Below, piece after piece: positions 24,979 to 38,560 of a stretch of DNA of 64,000 nucleotides. Position 1 is the stretch's first letter. Each line of letters opens with the position of its first letter. The notes under the pieces are model-generated. The model was not told the DNA's origin, did no database searches, and saw only the letters and a list, made by a program, of their open reading frames with translations. The position numbers and the translations under genes were made by a program. Source of the DNA: Mycteria americana (taxonomy: Eukaryota; Chordata; Aves; Ciconiiformes; Ciconiidae); the NCBI RefSeq assembly GCF_035582795.1, contig NC_134367.1, positions 80,769,062-80,833,061 of the forward strand. The letters run 5' to 3'.

Positions 24979-27900
24979 AACACCTCTGCCTGTTAAAAGT
25001 TCCTTTCATCAAAGGCTGAATATTTCAGGGAACAATTGTTTTCTTTTTCTCCCTTGGCACATGCTTTGTGAGTATTCAATAGCATTTAATGCGCTGGATA
25101 GCTTCCACAACACTCACCAATATAAGATGGACCACTAAGGTAGTTCAGTAAAGGGAAGCTAAACACAATCAAAGCTTTCCAAGTTAAGGACCCATTTGGA
25201 TGGCGCCTGCAAACCCAAACATTTGGAAAAGTTACTCTAATTGTGACTCAAAAACCAAGACCATAAATAAAACTGTAAGTGGCTCCAGATCCTAACAGCA
25301 TTGTTACTGCAAATGGGCATTGGTACAACCAAGGGTACATCAGCTCTGAAAATAAAACACTTTCAACAATGCTTCCTTGCAATAAACTCTCAAGACACTT
25401 CTCACTAAAGAAACAAAACCAAAACCTGTGAGGGTTATTATTGAAAGAGGCAGGAAAACTTTTGATCAGGGGTTAGAAATAATTTTTCTGCATGCAGCCA
25501 ACATAAACTGTACCTTATAGTGTGAAAGACATAATGGAGATGGCAGGTTGACTGCACACCCATAAGATTTTAAAACTAGAAGCGAAGAATAGAAGTGAAT
25601 GTGGGTGGGGAGGGAAGAGCAGGATAGGGGAAACAAAAAGAAGTAGATCATGCGTATTTTGGCCAGTTGTGATGCTTTCGTCTGTCCCCTGTTGCCCACC
25701 GAATACCTCGAGGAACAGCCGTGTGTATTCCTTGACAGTTGGCAAACGCTGGGGTTTGGTTCATTTTGAGAAGCCTCCAAAGGTTTAGCTGCTATCCAAA
25801 ACCTATCTGAACCGTGTTGGTTTGGAAATCAGGCTATGAATCTTTTCAAGATCTGGCTCGCTCAGGACTTTGCTAGTGTTTCCATTTCTTCAGCCAGACC
25901 AGCCTCACCACAGGCGCAGCCATTTTCACAGTATTTTGGTACTTCCATTTCCTGTCAGGCCTGAGACCAGGAAGAGCAGAGGCGCCTGAAAATTAAAAAC
26001 TGAGTAAGAAAGAGTGGAGATCAAAGACCTATTTTTGAACAGCAAATGAAGGTCTGAGTTTGGTTCAGGAGTGGCATTTTTTACCTGAACAAATTCATAC
26101 GTTCTTGAGGAAGCTGCAGAGTGAATGGAGGTTACATTTTGCAAAGGACTAAGGGATTTCCAAATATTTTGTGTTTTCTTTAGGATCAAACCCTAAATAC
26201 TTCTTAATTTTCTGGTTGATTCAATATTGTGTTTTGAGGTAGATTTTTGGAAAGTTCAGATGAAAGATTCGCAGTGAAAGTCATTTCACGGTGAAAAGTT
26301 GGAATGCTTTCATCAGAAAGAATATAGTCAAAATAGTTTTTGACTTGTGTGAACACTGCCCTCCCCTCCTCTGCCTCTCTAAGTGTCTTCTACAATAAAA
26401 TTCTGGTGATGCCAATCATTTTGGTCTCAATGGCCCTGCGTGTTCTCATGGGGTAGGCTTCTGTTGACATTTCTCTATACACTTCTGGTTATTAATTGAT
26501 AATCACTGCCTTCATATTTATCTACAGCGATAGATAAAACACTTTCCAGTGCAACGCTGGCTGTGAGCCTGAAAAGAGGAAATGCTTCAGGAAAAAACAG
26601 TTTACAATATGCTGATGTTACACAGAATAATTTGTGCCAAAGGAAAAGGAGAGATAACTTAAGATGTAGCAAGAAATTGGCCATAAGCAATATCTAGTAA
26701 TTCTCTTTAGGAAAAGAACTGAGCAGAGAAAAGCAGGTATAGCATAAATACCTGCAGTTTTTCCTGCACTTTTTCAATCTTTGCAATCTTTGTGCAATGG
26801 TGTGCATGGGACACAAGGATACGAACTTTGGTTATGGGGAGGTGAAAGCTACCCAAAAGCCTATGAACTGATATTTAGATTGGTGTGGTAACACTTAGTA
26901 TCAGAGGATTTCTTAATATGACTTTACCAAATTATGAATGGTCTTCAAAGAAGCAAAGTTAATGTAGTGTCATGTCTTACAACAGAACCCGTGAAGTAAG
27001 TTTGTGTGGAGCCAGTCCCCCAAACTGAAGTTTTAGCCAGTCCTTGCAGAAGAAATTGCCTTGATGAGTTCGTAACTGCCCTTCAGAGAATTTTTTCCCC
27101 TTTCTAATTTATTAGCTTTTAAAAATGACCACTAAGTATTTCATCAGCTGCTGAAAACCCAGGCTAATAGAGAGTACGTCCTAGAATTCTTGTCAGGACG
27201 GAAAGAGAAAACATTTCCTGAAGGCAATCCTTTCCAGATCTCTCCCTGGCTTACTCAGTATGCTGCTAGAAAACTCACTCAAGAATGTTTAGCTCATACC
27301 TATCCAAAACCTAGCTTTTTTTCTTCATTTACTTTAGGCTGCTTGTTCTGTCATCTTCTGAGTCATTGAGTAAAGATCTTTTTTTCTTTTGTGTTACCTT
27401 AAATTTGTTCTGAGGATGTAATAGTATACTTTCCTGTCTTTTAGGTGTTCATTTTTAAACTGTATACAAATTAGCTGTCATACATATGCTATAAATCTTC
27501 GACTCTCTGTCCTAGAGCACCTAAAGTGTACTTACATGAAAACAAAGAAAAATTCCATTGCTCTGGAATGCTCTTTATTTATGCCATGGCTGCATGTGGT
27601 ATTTTACAGATTTTTAGGATACAATTGCTGCCATAAAGTGCTCACAGTCTTTTGTTCAGGCTAGATTTATCATACATTTATCGATATTCTGACCTTTGTT
27701 CAGTATTAAAGCAAGATACTGTCAGTGAATAAGCAGGTAGATGCTCAGGAGAGGTCTATACATTTTTTGAAATGAAAGTAATGCCAAATAAAGAATAATT
27801 TTAATGGTAATCAGGATGGACTCACTATGATCCACATAGCAAGCTGCAGTACAGAGAAAACCTGCAGATTGCGGGCATGTGTGGACGTCAGGGAGAGAAG

Positions 27901-30900
27901 GCAATGACTCAGTTTCATTATCTTTCTCCTGCTCTTATCTGGGGTAAAGCGGAGGAGTGGTGGAATTTAGTCTGAGTAAAAGTCTGCCATTGAGTCTCAT
28001 TGCTTCTTTGAAGGAGGGAGAGAAGGGAGGGTGACATTTTGGTGGACACACAAACCGTTTAACCATATTTTAACCATAACATGACTACATGAACAGAAAT
28101 GCTGTTAAACCTGACCACATATCCTGAAGTATCACAAAGTGCGTGATCTGCCTGGGATCTAGATCATGCAATCTAGATAACTGATTCCCAAACCTTTTTC
28201 TCTGCTAGGTGCTGCTCTTTACAGTGGCATCTTTCTGCTAATGGTAGAGCTTAGGGTCTGGGACCCCTTTTTGGAGAATACAAGGTGGAAATATGGCATT
28301 GGCAGCATATCAGAAAGGCAGTGGTATTAAAATGTGAGAATCTCTTCTCAGTGAGGCTGATACGTGCATGCCATGCTGGCTGCAGTGTGCTTGCCTTCAT
28401 CCTGAGATTCCTATTGGGACCGTGAGGTGAACCTAATGGTCTTAAAAGGAGAGTTACTATCAGAGGCAGGTTCGTAAAGACACGTTGAACACGGCTTCCA
28501 AACTGGCTCTGGTTCAGTTGCCTCAGTTAATGTATTTATCCTCATGTCCATCTGTGTAGGTGAAGAATTATTTAATGCATTTAATCAGTGTTTTAATCAG
28601 TTCTCATTCACTTTAGCATCCACATTGGTGCCACTTAGTGCAGCCAAAGGGGTGCCAGTGAAGCTGACCCAGGCTCTGTAAGTCACATTCATCAAGTGCT
28701 GCAGTCACTGTGTGCCACCTTGTATGCCAATAGTGCTGTATAGCACTGTTCGAGGCCAGAGAGTAGCCATCATGTGGATTGATGTGCCTGCTAGAGTGAA
28801 AAATCAATGTAGCAAATGTGACTTTTTAAAGTCAACATTTCTATCAAATAAAAGATATCAAATAAGTGAAATGTGGTCCCAAATGTGCTACATTGTAGCA
28901 GAGGATAGCACAAATTCTAAAGACACCTTTGTCCCCGGAAGAGGGTACAGAAATGGAAAAGACTGGCAAGAAAGAAACTGAAGAAGACTCTGCCTTGACC
29001 GTATGTTTATTTGTTTAGTAAGTTGTCTCTGGTCTGTAGGTTGGCCTACTTTTGGGAGGCAGCCATCAAAGACTTCAGAGACGTAAGATAAAAAGCAGAG
29101 AGGCGGTCTATACAGATCTTTCTCCATTTCTCCTCCTGTCCACTCCGTTGCAAATACTTACACAGCGTCCCCAGGGCAGGGAGGTCACCCGTCTTCTTCT
29201 ATGAGACTTCGGGGATCCACCACCGGAGGGAGTGCCAGAGCAGCAGGGGCTGCTCTCCTCCCTCTGGGAAGGGCTGAAAGTAAGGGAATCCCTTGTTTCT
29301 CTACCCAGATGGGTAAGTCTGGAGGGGAGGAGTGGGAAAACTGGCGACCTCCATTTTTCAGCACTTGCTACTCAGTTGTCTATCAGATAGGCCCTCAAGT
29401 GGGAAAAATCTCCCATGGAAAAAATCTCAACAGAAACTATTGAAAGGCGGAATACAGTTCTGTAAAAAGAAAGTGTCCTTAATGACATGGCTTGCCTTGA
29501 CACTAATTAACCATTAGCACTGGTGAGAGCCCAGAGCAGGCTGGTGTGGACAAAAGGGAAAATATGGCCTAACATATGAGCTGCTCTTGACTGTGGGACA
29601 CCAGGAGGTGTTCAGTCTGCAGAAAGCGTATGGCCTGTTCATTTCGTTGCATGTATCCATACTGTTTCTTTTTGCAACATTTATTACATGGATTCTGGTG
29701 AGCAAGACAAAACAAAGTGGACAACTTATTTTCCACACTGTATTTAATGGGATTATGTTTCAAACTGCGTCCTCCTGGGAAGGCAGTTTTCAAGCATGTC
29801 AAATTTTTGATGGATTTCAGCCTAAGTGGATTTAGTTGCAAATCTGAACTTTGTACAGGAGGTTTTATCTTTCCATCTTGTTTCCTCCTTGAAAGGTTCC
29901 ATAAATTACCTTTCTGAGAGAAAGGGAAAGATTTTTTGAAAGAAGTGTTCATTTGGTAAATTGCTCTTCTGTTTAAGTTTCCCCTTTCCAGGTGCTGAAT
30001 GACTCCCAGAGCAAAAGTTCTGTCATTGCTTGGTGATGGACTTCCATTAGTTCACAATAAAATTACAAGGCAATATTCATGCACTGATAAATGATTTCTT
30101 TCTGAAGGAAAAATGGCAAAAAGCAGAGCTCAAATGTCTATTTGTCTGCATGTAGTGTAGTAATTTTCTCCACTGCAAAATGGGTGTACAGTGCTGCTCT
30201 TTTGAAATGTCAATGTTTTACATTCACTAGACACAAGACCAGGAGAGATGCAAGGCAATGAGATAGTCAGAGTATCTCCTACTAGATGGCAAAGCCAGAT
30301 CTGACACCAAGATGAAATGGCTTGAATACTGCTGATAGAGATTGCTTTATGCATCTGGGTGGCTGGTAACAAACCCACAGAAGCACAGCACTGCTGCTTT
30401 GATAGAGTAACTGGTGAGATAATCACAGATTCACAGTACAAGTGGCATTGAGGTAAAACCAAAGAAAAGAGCTAGCAGAAACCCTGCTGGTAGGAGCGAG
30501 CTCAGAGGAGCTCAAAGCTGACATTCTTTGTGACTTGTGATTTTAACTGGGCTGTCTCTGGCCTCTGCAGATTTTGCTTCAACCTTTGCCTTCCCCATAC
30601 AGTCGACCTTCCTGCCTTAGGACATGTTCTTCCCCAGAGTTTGCATGCTTTGCCTGTGTACAGACTGTAAGCTCTTTGGGTTTGTACCATGTTTTGGGCG
30701 GAAGAGGCTCATTCTTGATTGGCTCTCTTAGTCTACCATCGTTATCAAGTTCAGTAATAAATAGAAGTAAATCTTGAATGACACCTGCTTACAGACAAGG
30801 GTGAACACAAATAATGGAGGGTATACAAATAGTGGAGTTAATCAGGCAGTGGGGGCCACAGTCTGGTTCTTTACATCCTCTGCATAGTATCCAAGCTGGC

Positions 30901-32263
30901 TACTTTGCACTGACTTTCCTGGGGTTTTTTTGAACCGGATCTACCTTTTGTAAAGAATGGGAGCAATCAATTCAGCACTACAGGAAGAGATGAGCAAAAG
31001 GGTCTATTCCCTGGTCTTGTCATGCTGCAGGCCAAAGGGATCTGCATAGTGCAGAGGGCCAAGTGTCATCTGCTTGGTATTTCCTGACTTGTGAGAGCTT
31101 AGAGTTTCAACCTTATCATTGCCCTAAAGCTGGGGTTCTCAGGCTGTGGTATGTGTTTCCTTTCATGGTGCAAAACTCTTTCTCCCCTAAAGGAAAAAAA
31201 AGCCCTGAACCAATGCAGTCTGGTCTTTCTTGCAAAGAATAAAGGGAATGTCTGGATGCCTCTTCCTATTTTTGCATGTAGCAGCATGGAGCTGAGAGCT
31301 TCTCTAACCACTGCCCTTCCCTACCTTTTCTTGAGGGAGAAAAGAAGATGGGTCTGGATGCAAGACACTTCCATCCTGTAGATGCAGACCAAAGAGCTGA
31401 GAGCTGTTCTTGCTACTGCCTTCACCACCTCTTGAATGTACTCTCTTTTTCTATAGCAGCAGCACCAAGAACCCTCTGGGAAACCTGGCCCAAAGGCTCT
31501 CTTGACAACCTCAAAGAGGTGTCAAGCATTATCAAGGGGCACAGATCTTCTTCCTACAGGCTACCTGGGGCTTCAAAATGTTATCCATGAGCTGCAATAA
31601 ATTCCTTAGATTGACATCTCGTATCTTAAGACTACCGATGTCAGTCATATATGTGTATGCACGGGTGGACTATGTACATTCCCATGCAATGCCTTTCTTC
31701 CTTTTGTTTTCCAATGATGATTGGAAAACCCCCATAAAAGCCTAAAGTTCCCTTGGGGTTAATAACCAGAATTTCAGATTTTTTTTCTGAAGTTTATGCA
31801 ATTTGATCTGACCACTTTGATCTTAAAGTTTTTTGTTTGTTTGTGTGTTTTGGTCTAAGAAAGGGGATGATGCGTAAGAGTTTAGTGTAAATTTTCATTT
31901 GACAAAGTTTCTAAGTTGTTAGGTTTTGACTGTGTTGGAGATGCTGCAGGGCAGCTGTGTTTGGTAGTTGATAAATTTGTGCCGTCTAAAGACTGAAAAG
32001 AACACCATCTCCTTTCAAATCTCAGATCAGGCCCACTTCAGGAACTGCCTCAGGCAATAGTTGGTTTTATTTTAGTAGCTCTCTTGACTGTTATCCAAAA
32101 CGGTGAGAGAATAGAAGGAGCTTTTGCTGCTTGAATTGCTTATTGTGACAGAAGCAATCAAAAAGTTACAGTTTCTCTCCTTGACACAAAAGTAAATTAT
32201 TTCTTTAAAACGGCTATCCTGAGTCTTCTCCGCACACCTAAGGGTGAGGAAACTCCAAAGATT

Positions 32264-32295
32264 CATTTTACAGACATGTCATTTTACAGACATGT
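32264..32295. repeat. Perfect 16-bp tandem duplication
   Basis: Two identical copies of cattttacagacatgt, back to back. Their identity indicates a recent duplication. Confidence 0.95.
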
Positions 32296-34013
32296 CAGGA
32301 AATGACACTCATTTAATACAAGTAAGAAGCAAGCAGAAGTGTTCAATGAAATTAGGTGGTTACAAATGGGACTAATCACATGTAAAAACTCACTATTTCC
32401 ACCTGACGGCAATTAAACCAGTGTCAGAGATGCAATGAAATTCCCTCAAGGGATCTTCATATAAATAAGTTAAACATTAGAAGGAGTGTGCATGATAGAT
32501 GGAAAAGCTTGAGAGAAATGACAAGTTTATCAAAGCTGAAGGGGGTCACAGTTCATATTCTAGAGCTATTTTGTGGTATGCAGGACATCTCTCAGGAAGA
32601 GCCCTGCAGCTATCTGCTGTCAGCAACAGCAAAGCAGGTGTGTGTGTGTGTCTGAGAGAGGCAGAAATAGATGTTTTCTATTTCTCGTACTTTATGTTTC
32701 TTGTCTGAATACAGGTCAACACCTTTTAAACCTTTGTGATTATTTTTTATTGTTTCTGGTTTTGCTAGAACACTACTGTTTAGTGGAGTGACATTTAGAA
32801 GTTGTTAGCAAAGTATAATAGGAGCTGATTACTTAATTTCATATCAGTTCTTTGTGACTGTAAAATGGCCTGAGGGCTGCATGCATCCACACATTCTGTG
32901 TCCTGCATTGTTTGAAAAGTGGTGGGATGTGTGCCAGGTGTCTGCAAGGCAGTTCAAATAGTGGAGAAGCGTGGGTGAGGGGAACTGAGATGGTTTGCCT
33001 CCCTAGTACACCGTTTTGAGAGATCAGAAATGATTCTGCCTCACCATGCTGCAGTCCTTCCCGATAAAGGTGGGGGATCCCGTCGCAGCTTCTGTCCTGG
33101 CCCTCTGGAATACCAGTTTGCTTTTGTACACCCTCATGTGACTTGGAGAGCAGAAGTGCCTGAGACAGGCACTCAACAGAAGTAAGTTTGGAGCTCTCCG
33201 ATCGTGCCATGTGTGTCATGGGTAGAGGAGCAGCACGTGCAGCTGTACATGGGTGCCAGAGGGTTCGTATGATGGCAATTCAAATATTCCATACTCTTTA
33301 TAATGGATGTGTCCAACCCTCTGCACTACATCCTCCTGAATCCAGTAGGAGTTTGAGCAAGGCAAAGTTGGACATGTGTCTGTTCTCTTGACTCTGAAAC
33401 AAGGGAAACTTTATTTGCTCTCCTGGAAGGAATGAAGGAGAATAAACTTGACTATGGGTCTTCCCTATAAGGGCAGGAGTGTGCAGAGGAGCCTGGAGAT
33501 GATTGCAATATCTGAAACTGATACTGTCAATGAGCATATTTGGATCTGAAGCCTCAGAGAGGTGATAAAATCTCTGTCAGTCTGTATGTGTCTGGGTAGT
33601 CAGGCTGTTCATATCATATCCATGACCCTTGAATAAAAGAGAAACATATTGTCAGCTTTTTGTACATATAGGTAGAAGGTGATCAACAGAAGGATACCAC
33701 TGGACATATACTATACAGAGGAATGGCACAAAATCACTTCACCCTGCTGTCTGTTGCTACCAAGTGGTACTTACTTTCTAGAATCAACCTTGTCATCATA
33801 TTCATGCTTCTTACATATTGTTGTCAAATGCATGTGACTGCAGAACTTAAAATGCCACTGAAACAGCCACTAATTTGTGAAATAAAACTTGTTAAAATAC
33901 CGTCTACCTTTCACTCTGCATGGCAAATATAGCTCACTGTCTTGACAGGAGGTTGGTAAGTTGGAGCTAAATCCCACGTCCACCAAAATCATTATTATAA
34001 GATTGTCGATCCA

Positions 34014-34027
34014 TTTTTTTTTTTTTT
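34014..34027. repeat. Poly-T run of 14
   Basis: An uninterrupted run of 14 T, about 270 bases upstream of the (TTC)22 array. Confidence 0.95.
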
Positions 34028-34294
34028 GTGAAAATCACAGTTTTGGTCTTGGCAGCAAGGGGAGAATCTCTTCTGAGACACGTCCATTCTTAAATGACGT
34101 GCTGTATGAAGGCTCCAAAAACTGTTCTGGGAGCCAAAGATTGGCTGAAAGATACCTGGAAATGGTGGAGGCACTGGCTCAGGTGAAATAGAAGAAATGA
34201 GCAGAACCTGGAAGAGGCAGTAATCAAGGTCAGCAGAATGGGAAGCTGTACTCATCCCAAAAGTGCAGGAAGAAAAAAGCTCAGGTCTCACTAT

Positions 34295-34360
34295 TTCTTC
34301 TTCTTCTTCTTCTTCTTCTTCTTCTTCTTCTTCTTCTTCTTCTTCTTCTTCTTCTTCTTC
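34295..34360. repeat. (TTC)22 microsatellite
   Basis: There are 22 perfect TTC units (GAA on the other strand), followed by tttttc. A pure homopyrimidine mirror repeat of this length can form triplex (H-) DNA. It is intronic and read as UUC in the SMOC2 transcript. Confidence 0.97.
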
Positions 34361-34389
34361 TTTTTCAAAAACAGTATATTTGTTCCAAA

Positions 34390-34430
34390 ATAAAATGGGC
34401 TATAAATAAAATGGGCTATAAATAAAATGG
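34390..34430. repeat. 16-bp tandem repeat, 2.5 copies
   Basis: Two perfect copies of ataaaatgggctataa and a partial third (ataaaatgg), only 30 bases after the (TTC)22 array. Confidence 0.92.
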
Positions 34431-37400
34431 ACACATTTTTATAAAGTTCTTTTCTTACAAGCAAGCTATAAGATAATCGCTAAAGGTTTCGTATTACATC
34501 AGAGTCACATCATTTATCGACATATACAACTATGTTAAATTAGAGCTAAGGCCATGTATGTGTATTGTTCATCAACACAATCATTAAGAAAACTCATGGA
34601 ACTGGGAGTGCTAAGGTACCTGTTATTCATTCTGGCCGCATTACATAGGCAAGCACGTTCAGTGTGCATTGGTTTCACAAAACACCTTGTTTTCCAAGCT
34701 CACACCTCTCCATCAGTCCTGCTGTCCCCTCATGGCCTGGAATCCTGCCTGAGCTTGATTGCGATACGTAAGGTGAGACCCCTGCTGCTTACCTGCTGCT
34801 ACCTTAGCTGAGAATCTGCCTCGTTGTCCAGAAGTGTTTGCGCATTGTGTTAAAACTCCTTTTGCAGATTGCATATGAAAGCATGCAATATGGGAGTTTG
34901 CATTTTCAACAGCCAGCCCCTGTCTTAGTGACTGTTATGATGCATGAAACTAGTTAATGCTGTTCTTTTCAGTTAATGTGGCCAACACTCCCTCATGTCC
35001 ATTAACCTGAAGCTGTAAATGGTGCTATGAAATGAAGGGTTGGTCTTTCAGTGTATGGGTCACTTGCATTGTTGTTGAAGCACACTGATCAGGGTCTTAA
35101 GCTTTTTCTAGCCCAGAGATCTCTGCTGCTCACTGTTTTGCTTTCTCAAACAGCTGTTGACTATATGCTGTCTCTCAAATAGAATTTTTTTCTTCATCAC
35201 GCTTTTCATGTCAAAGGTGAACACCATTGCACTATTGCTATTTCATTTTCCAGACTGCATTAGGATCTGTGCCATGGGAATCCATTTGACTGTTATGATG
35301 TTGTTCAAATACAGTGTAACTTGAATCGAACACTTGGCAGATTTAGCCTGATGGACTGTGAATCCAGATGTTATCCTTCTTCTGCTCATCACCTAATAAA
35401 ATACATACCCAGTACTTTGTTACCCTAGGGATAATTCATCAGCGACACTCAGCTTCATTATGGACGCTTCACTTACCCTGCGGAGGGTGGCGGGTCCGTC
35501 CAGTGGAGAAGTGCAGTTCCACTGTACGTAGTAGGTCATTTGGGAATTTGTCTGGGAACCCTTTCCTCCTAGAAAGCGTATATTAGGGCTTGGGAGCTAG
35601 TCCTGAAGCTCTAGTAATGGCCAAACTGGTGACAGTGTGCCTACAATACCTCTCAGAACCAGAGAAGACAGGTTTGGTTCAAAGAAAAATGGGCAAATCT
35701 TTCTGCTTTATTCCTAGGTGACTGGTAAATCACTGCTGCATTTTTGATTGATGACCGAGACTAAGAACAAGCTCACACGTGAGGCACAGTTACAGTTGTC
35801 CGGTTGTTCCTGTTTATTTACCATCATCTCTGTAAAGCCTGGTTCTTTGGGAGCCAGTGGAAACTGAGTTGGTGAAAAGGATGGTTCCCTCACCTACTAA
35901 CAGAGCTTTTGTGAAAGGCCAAAAAAGATATCGGCTATAAGATGGGCTGAAAAAATAGGGAGAGAAGAGTCACATATATCCAAAGATAGGTGCATATATA
36001 TTTGAAGGATCAAAAAATAAAAGCACAAGATAAGAATGTTTTAATCAATACCATATACAAGATAGCCATCTAGCTCCAGGCAGTCTAGAGAAAATGCTCC
36101 CTTCTTGCCCAAGTCATGTACATGCATGTACTGACTCCTTTGCTTGGTTTTTTTGGTTGTTATCGTTGTTTTTAACTGTTTTCCTTTTTTTATGGATAGA
36201 TGGCTTTTCATTATCTGAGATTTAAAAATCATTGTTATCAATAACAAAACAAGTGAAATGTCTGCTAGTCAATCTGATTAGCTGAATGGCTAAATGCTTT
36301 CTTTCATGTTAAGAATTATGTAAGCAAAGCTACAAGTCATTAAAAACTGTATTAGCATAAAGAGGGAAGCAATGGAGAAATTTGGGCAATTTTTCTATAA
36401 GTTTTTTTAAAAGGCAATTTGCCTGTGAAATGTTGTGTTTTTAAAGAGAACATTTCTTAACAAACATCTCTTCTGTTTGAAAGTTTTCTGTAAACTTTGT
36501 GGATTTTATTGAAATCCTGGGTTTATAGTGCTGGTGTTCTTAAAGAGATGGAGAAGCTAGTCATTATATTGTACTCTAGAAATGTGTAGTAATGCAAGGG
36601 AATTTTGTTTCCTAAAAGAGCTGACAGAAGATAAAAGCACAGGAAATCTAGTGATTTTTGAGTAGATGGGGTTTTTAATCAGAAAGAACTTCAAACAGCT
36701 GTAGTATTTCATGCGTAGTGTAACATGGATGCAACTACAGGTTACTATAGGTATGTGTATAGTTTTGTGGTGTATCAGTAAGCATAGCTAAACAGGAGCT
36801 AATACAGTTTTAAATTTCATGAACTGAGTCCACTTCTGTGAACTGTTTCTAACCTGAAAGATATTCTGCACAATTTGCAAACTCTTTGACTTAGCTCCTT
36901 GTTAGCAATCATGCCATCATATTTCAGTATTGAAGACAATGTAGCAGTACTCAGCGTTGCCTTTTCTTCCAATTACCCTTTCTCCTTTTGAGAGTTCCTC
37001 TACCATTTTTAGTATGACAATACACATTTCTGATAAAAGATTATGTGATATCAAAGATGTGGCTCATTTAAAAACTAGTATATCATACTATATAACATAC
37101 TAGTATCGTACGTTCATAAATCTATAGCCTTCAATACAGAGTGGCAAAAATGTCCAGGGGTTTTGCAGATTTTACAGAATATTTTTCAGCCTTGAAATAG
37201 CCTATAAAACCAGGCTCTATTCGTGAAACACTTGAAGGTGTAATAAATACTGCTTAATTGTGGTGGTGTCAATACAGGAAAATCTCTCAAGTACATCTGA
37301 AGTATGGGCAAAGTTGACATTTCAATTTTGAATCATTATTTAGCATGACAAGAGACTGAGATAAGACAGGTCAAGTTGTTGATCGTTACTTTTGATAACT

Positions 37401-38085
37401 TTGTTTCTGACCACGCATATTAAAATGGTCACAGACAGCTGCAGCTTTACCCCTGCAGAAATAAGGAAGAAAAAATAATATTCTCATATAACTATCATCA
37501 AAGACAAACTCTTATTGAATAAAATTGTTATTTTATTCTCACAGGTTTTTTTTATCTGCTTCATGCTCACAATCTTCTTTGCATGGCAGATAAGATCATC
37601 TATAGAAGTTTAAAGATATGATTTGGGTGATGTCTCCAAAGATCCATTCTTCAAACATGCCTTTGAAAAATCCCAAACTATTTCATTTATGTATTTTTTA
37701 AAGATATCTTCGGTGTTATATAGAAAACTACTTTTCAGATTTCTTGTTTCACTGGGTAAGCAACAGTTCCTTTACATTTATATCACTTCCGTCATCTTAG
37801 TGTCACAGTGACCTTGCCCATATCAAAATCTTTAGTGTCAAAATAGTTCAATCTTACAACTGTCTTCTCTAATTACCCAATGTCAAAACATCCCTACAAC
37901 CCAGTCTAAATACATTTGAATCCAACAAATTAGCACATGTAAGGCTTTTTTCTCATATTATTCAATTAAAAAAGAATTCCCCTTCCTCAGTCCAAAGCAA
38001 ATCATTACACATCCCTCTCGGGGGACCAGTTCCTTTCTGCTTGAACCACTACAACTGCCAAACCCCTCTTAATATGGTAAAAAAT
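34431..38085. other. Intron 1, no exon seen
   Basis: AT-rich sequence with only very short frames. An inverted repeat (actagtat at 37074-37081, atactagt at 37097-37104) sits in an AT-rich stretch. Confidence 0.5.
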
Positions 38086-38115
38086 GTAATGTAAAAGGCA
38101 AGCGGTCTACATTAC
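38086..38115. repeat. 8-bp inverted repeat at edge of GC-rich islet
   Basis: Arms gtaatgta (38086-38093) and tacattac (38108-38115) are perfect reverse complements with a 14-base loop. They lie exactly where AT-rich intron turns into the GC-rich islet. No matching arm is seen at the far side. Confidence 0.6.
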
Positions 38116-38560
38116 GTGCTGTGAGGACCAGGGAGTGGGAGCAGTGGGGGCTTCCCATGGGCAGCCAGAGACCGTCCCACCCCCCAGCTAGGAGCAGGGC
38201 AGCCAGGGGTACCAGGGCAGCCCCAACTCTGGGCATCAGGCACCTCCCTGGGGATGGGCTGATGCCAAGCTGGGAAGTCACCCGTCGGTTGGGGTCTGGG
38301 TCTGGATGTGCAGAGCCCACAGTGAACCTGCAACATGGCAGGAGCAGTGGATCGGGCAGAGGCCAAGCAGCAAAAGTTTGGCTGGAAAGCAGCTCCCATG
38401 GGCAGGGGCCAGCCCCATCTGGGTTGTCCCCCCCCAGCGCTGTCTGGGAGGCTCTCCCCAGGGACACCAGGAGAAGGGGGCTGCCACAGCTGTGCTGTCT
38501 CTCCGTTGACCCTGAGCCCAGGCAGCCAAACCTTTATGAGGGGCATGCTCTCAGGACTCA
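38100..38560. other. GC-rich islet within AT-rich intron, origin unknown
   Basis: About 450 bases of clearly higher G+C, C/G-run rich, with modest CpG content, interrupt AT-rich intron. Frames are open on both strands (199 codons minus, 170 codons plus), which suits composition bias more than coding. The word tcccatgggcag occurs twice (near 38154 and 38395). It could be an old retroelement piece, an alternative promoter or an islet of neutral origin. I cannot match it to a known family. Confidence 0.45.

Larger units (their letters stand above)
20860..34013. other. Intron 1 proximal part, no exon seen
   Basis: AT-rich intronic sequence. It contains a T/C-rich tract near 21418-21456, a short CA-rich stretch near 22532-22560, and small tandem repeats at 24943 and 32264. 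Frames reach at most 127 codons and match nothing I recognise. A small perfect hairpin (agtgct / agcact) lies at 28732-28747. Confidence 0.5.
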
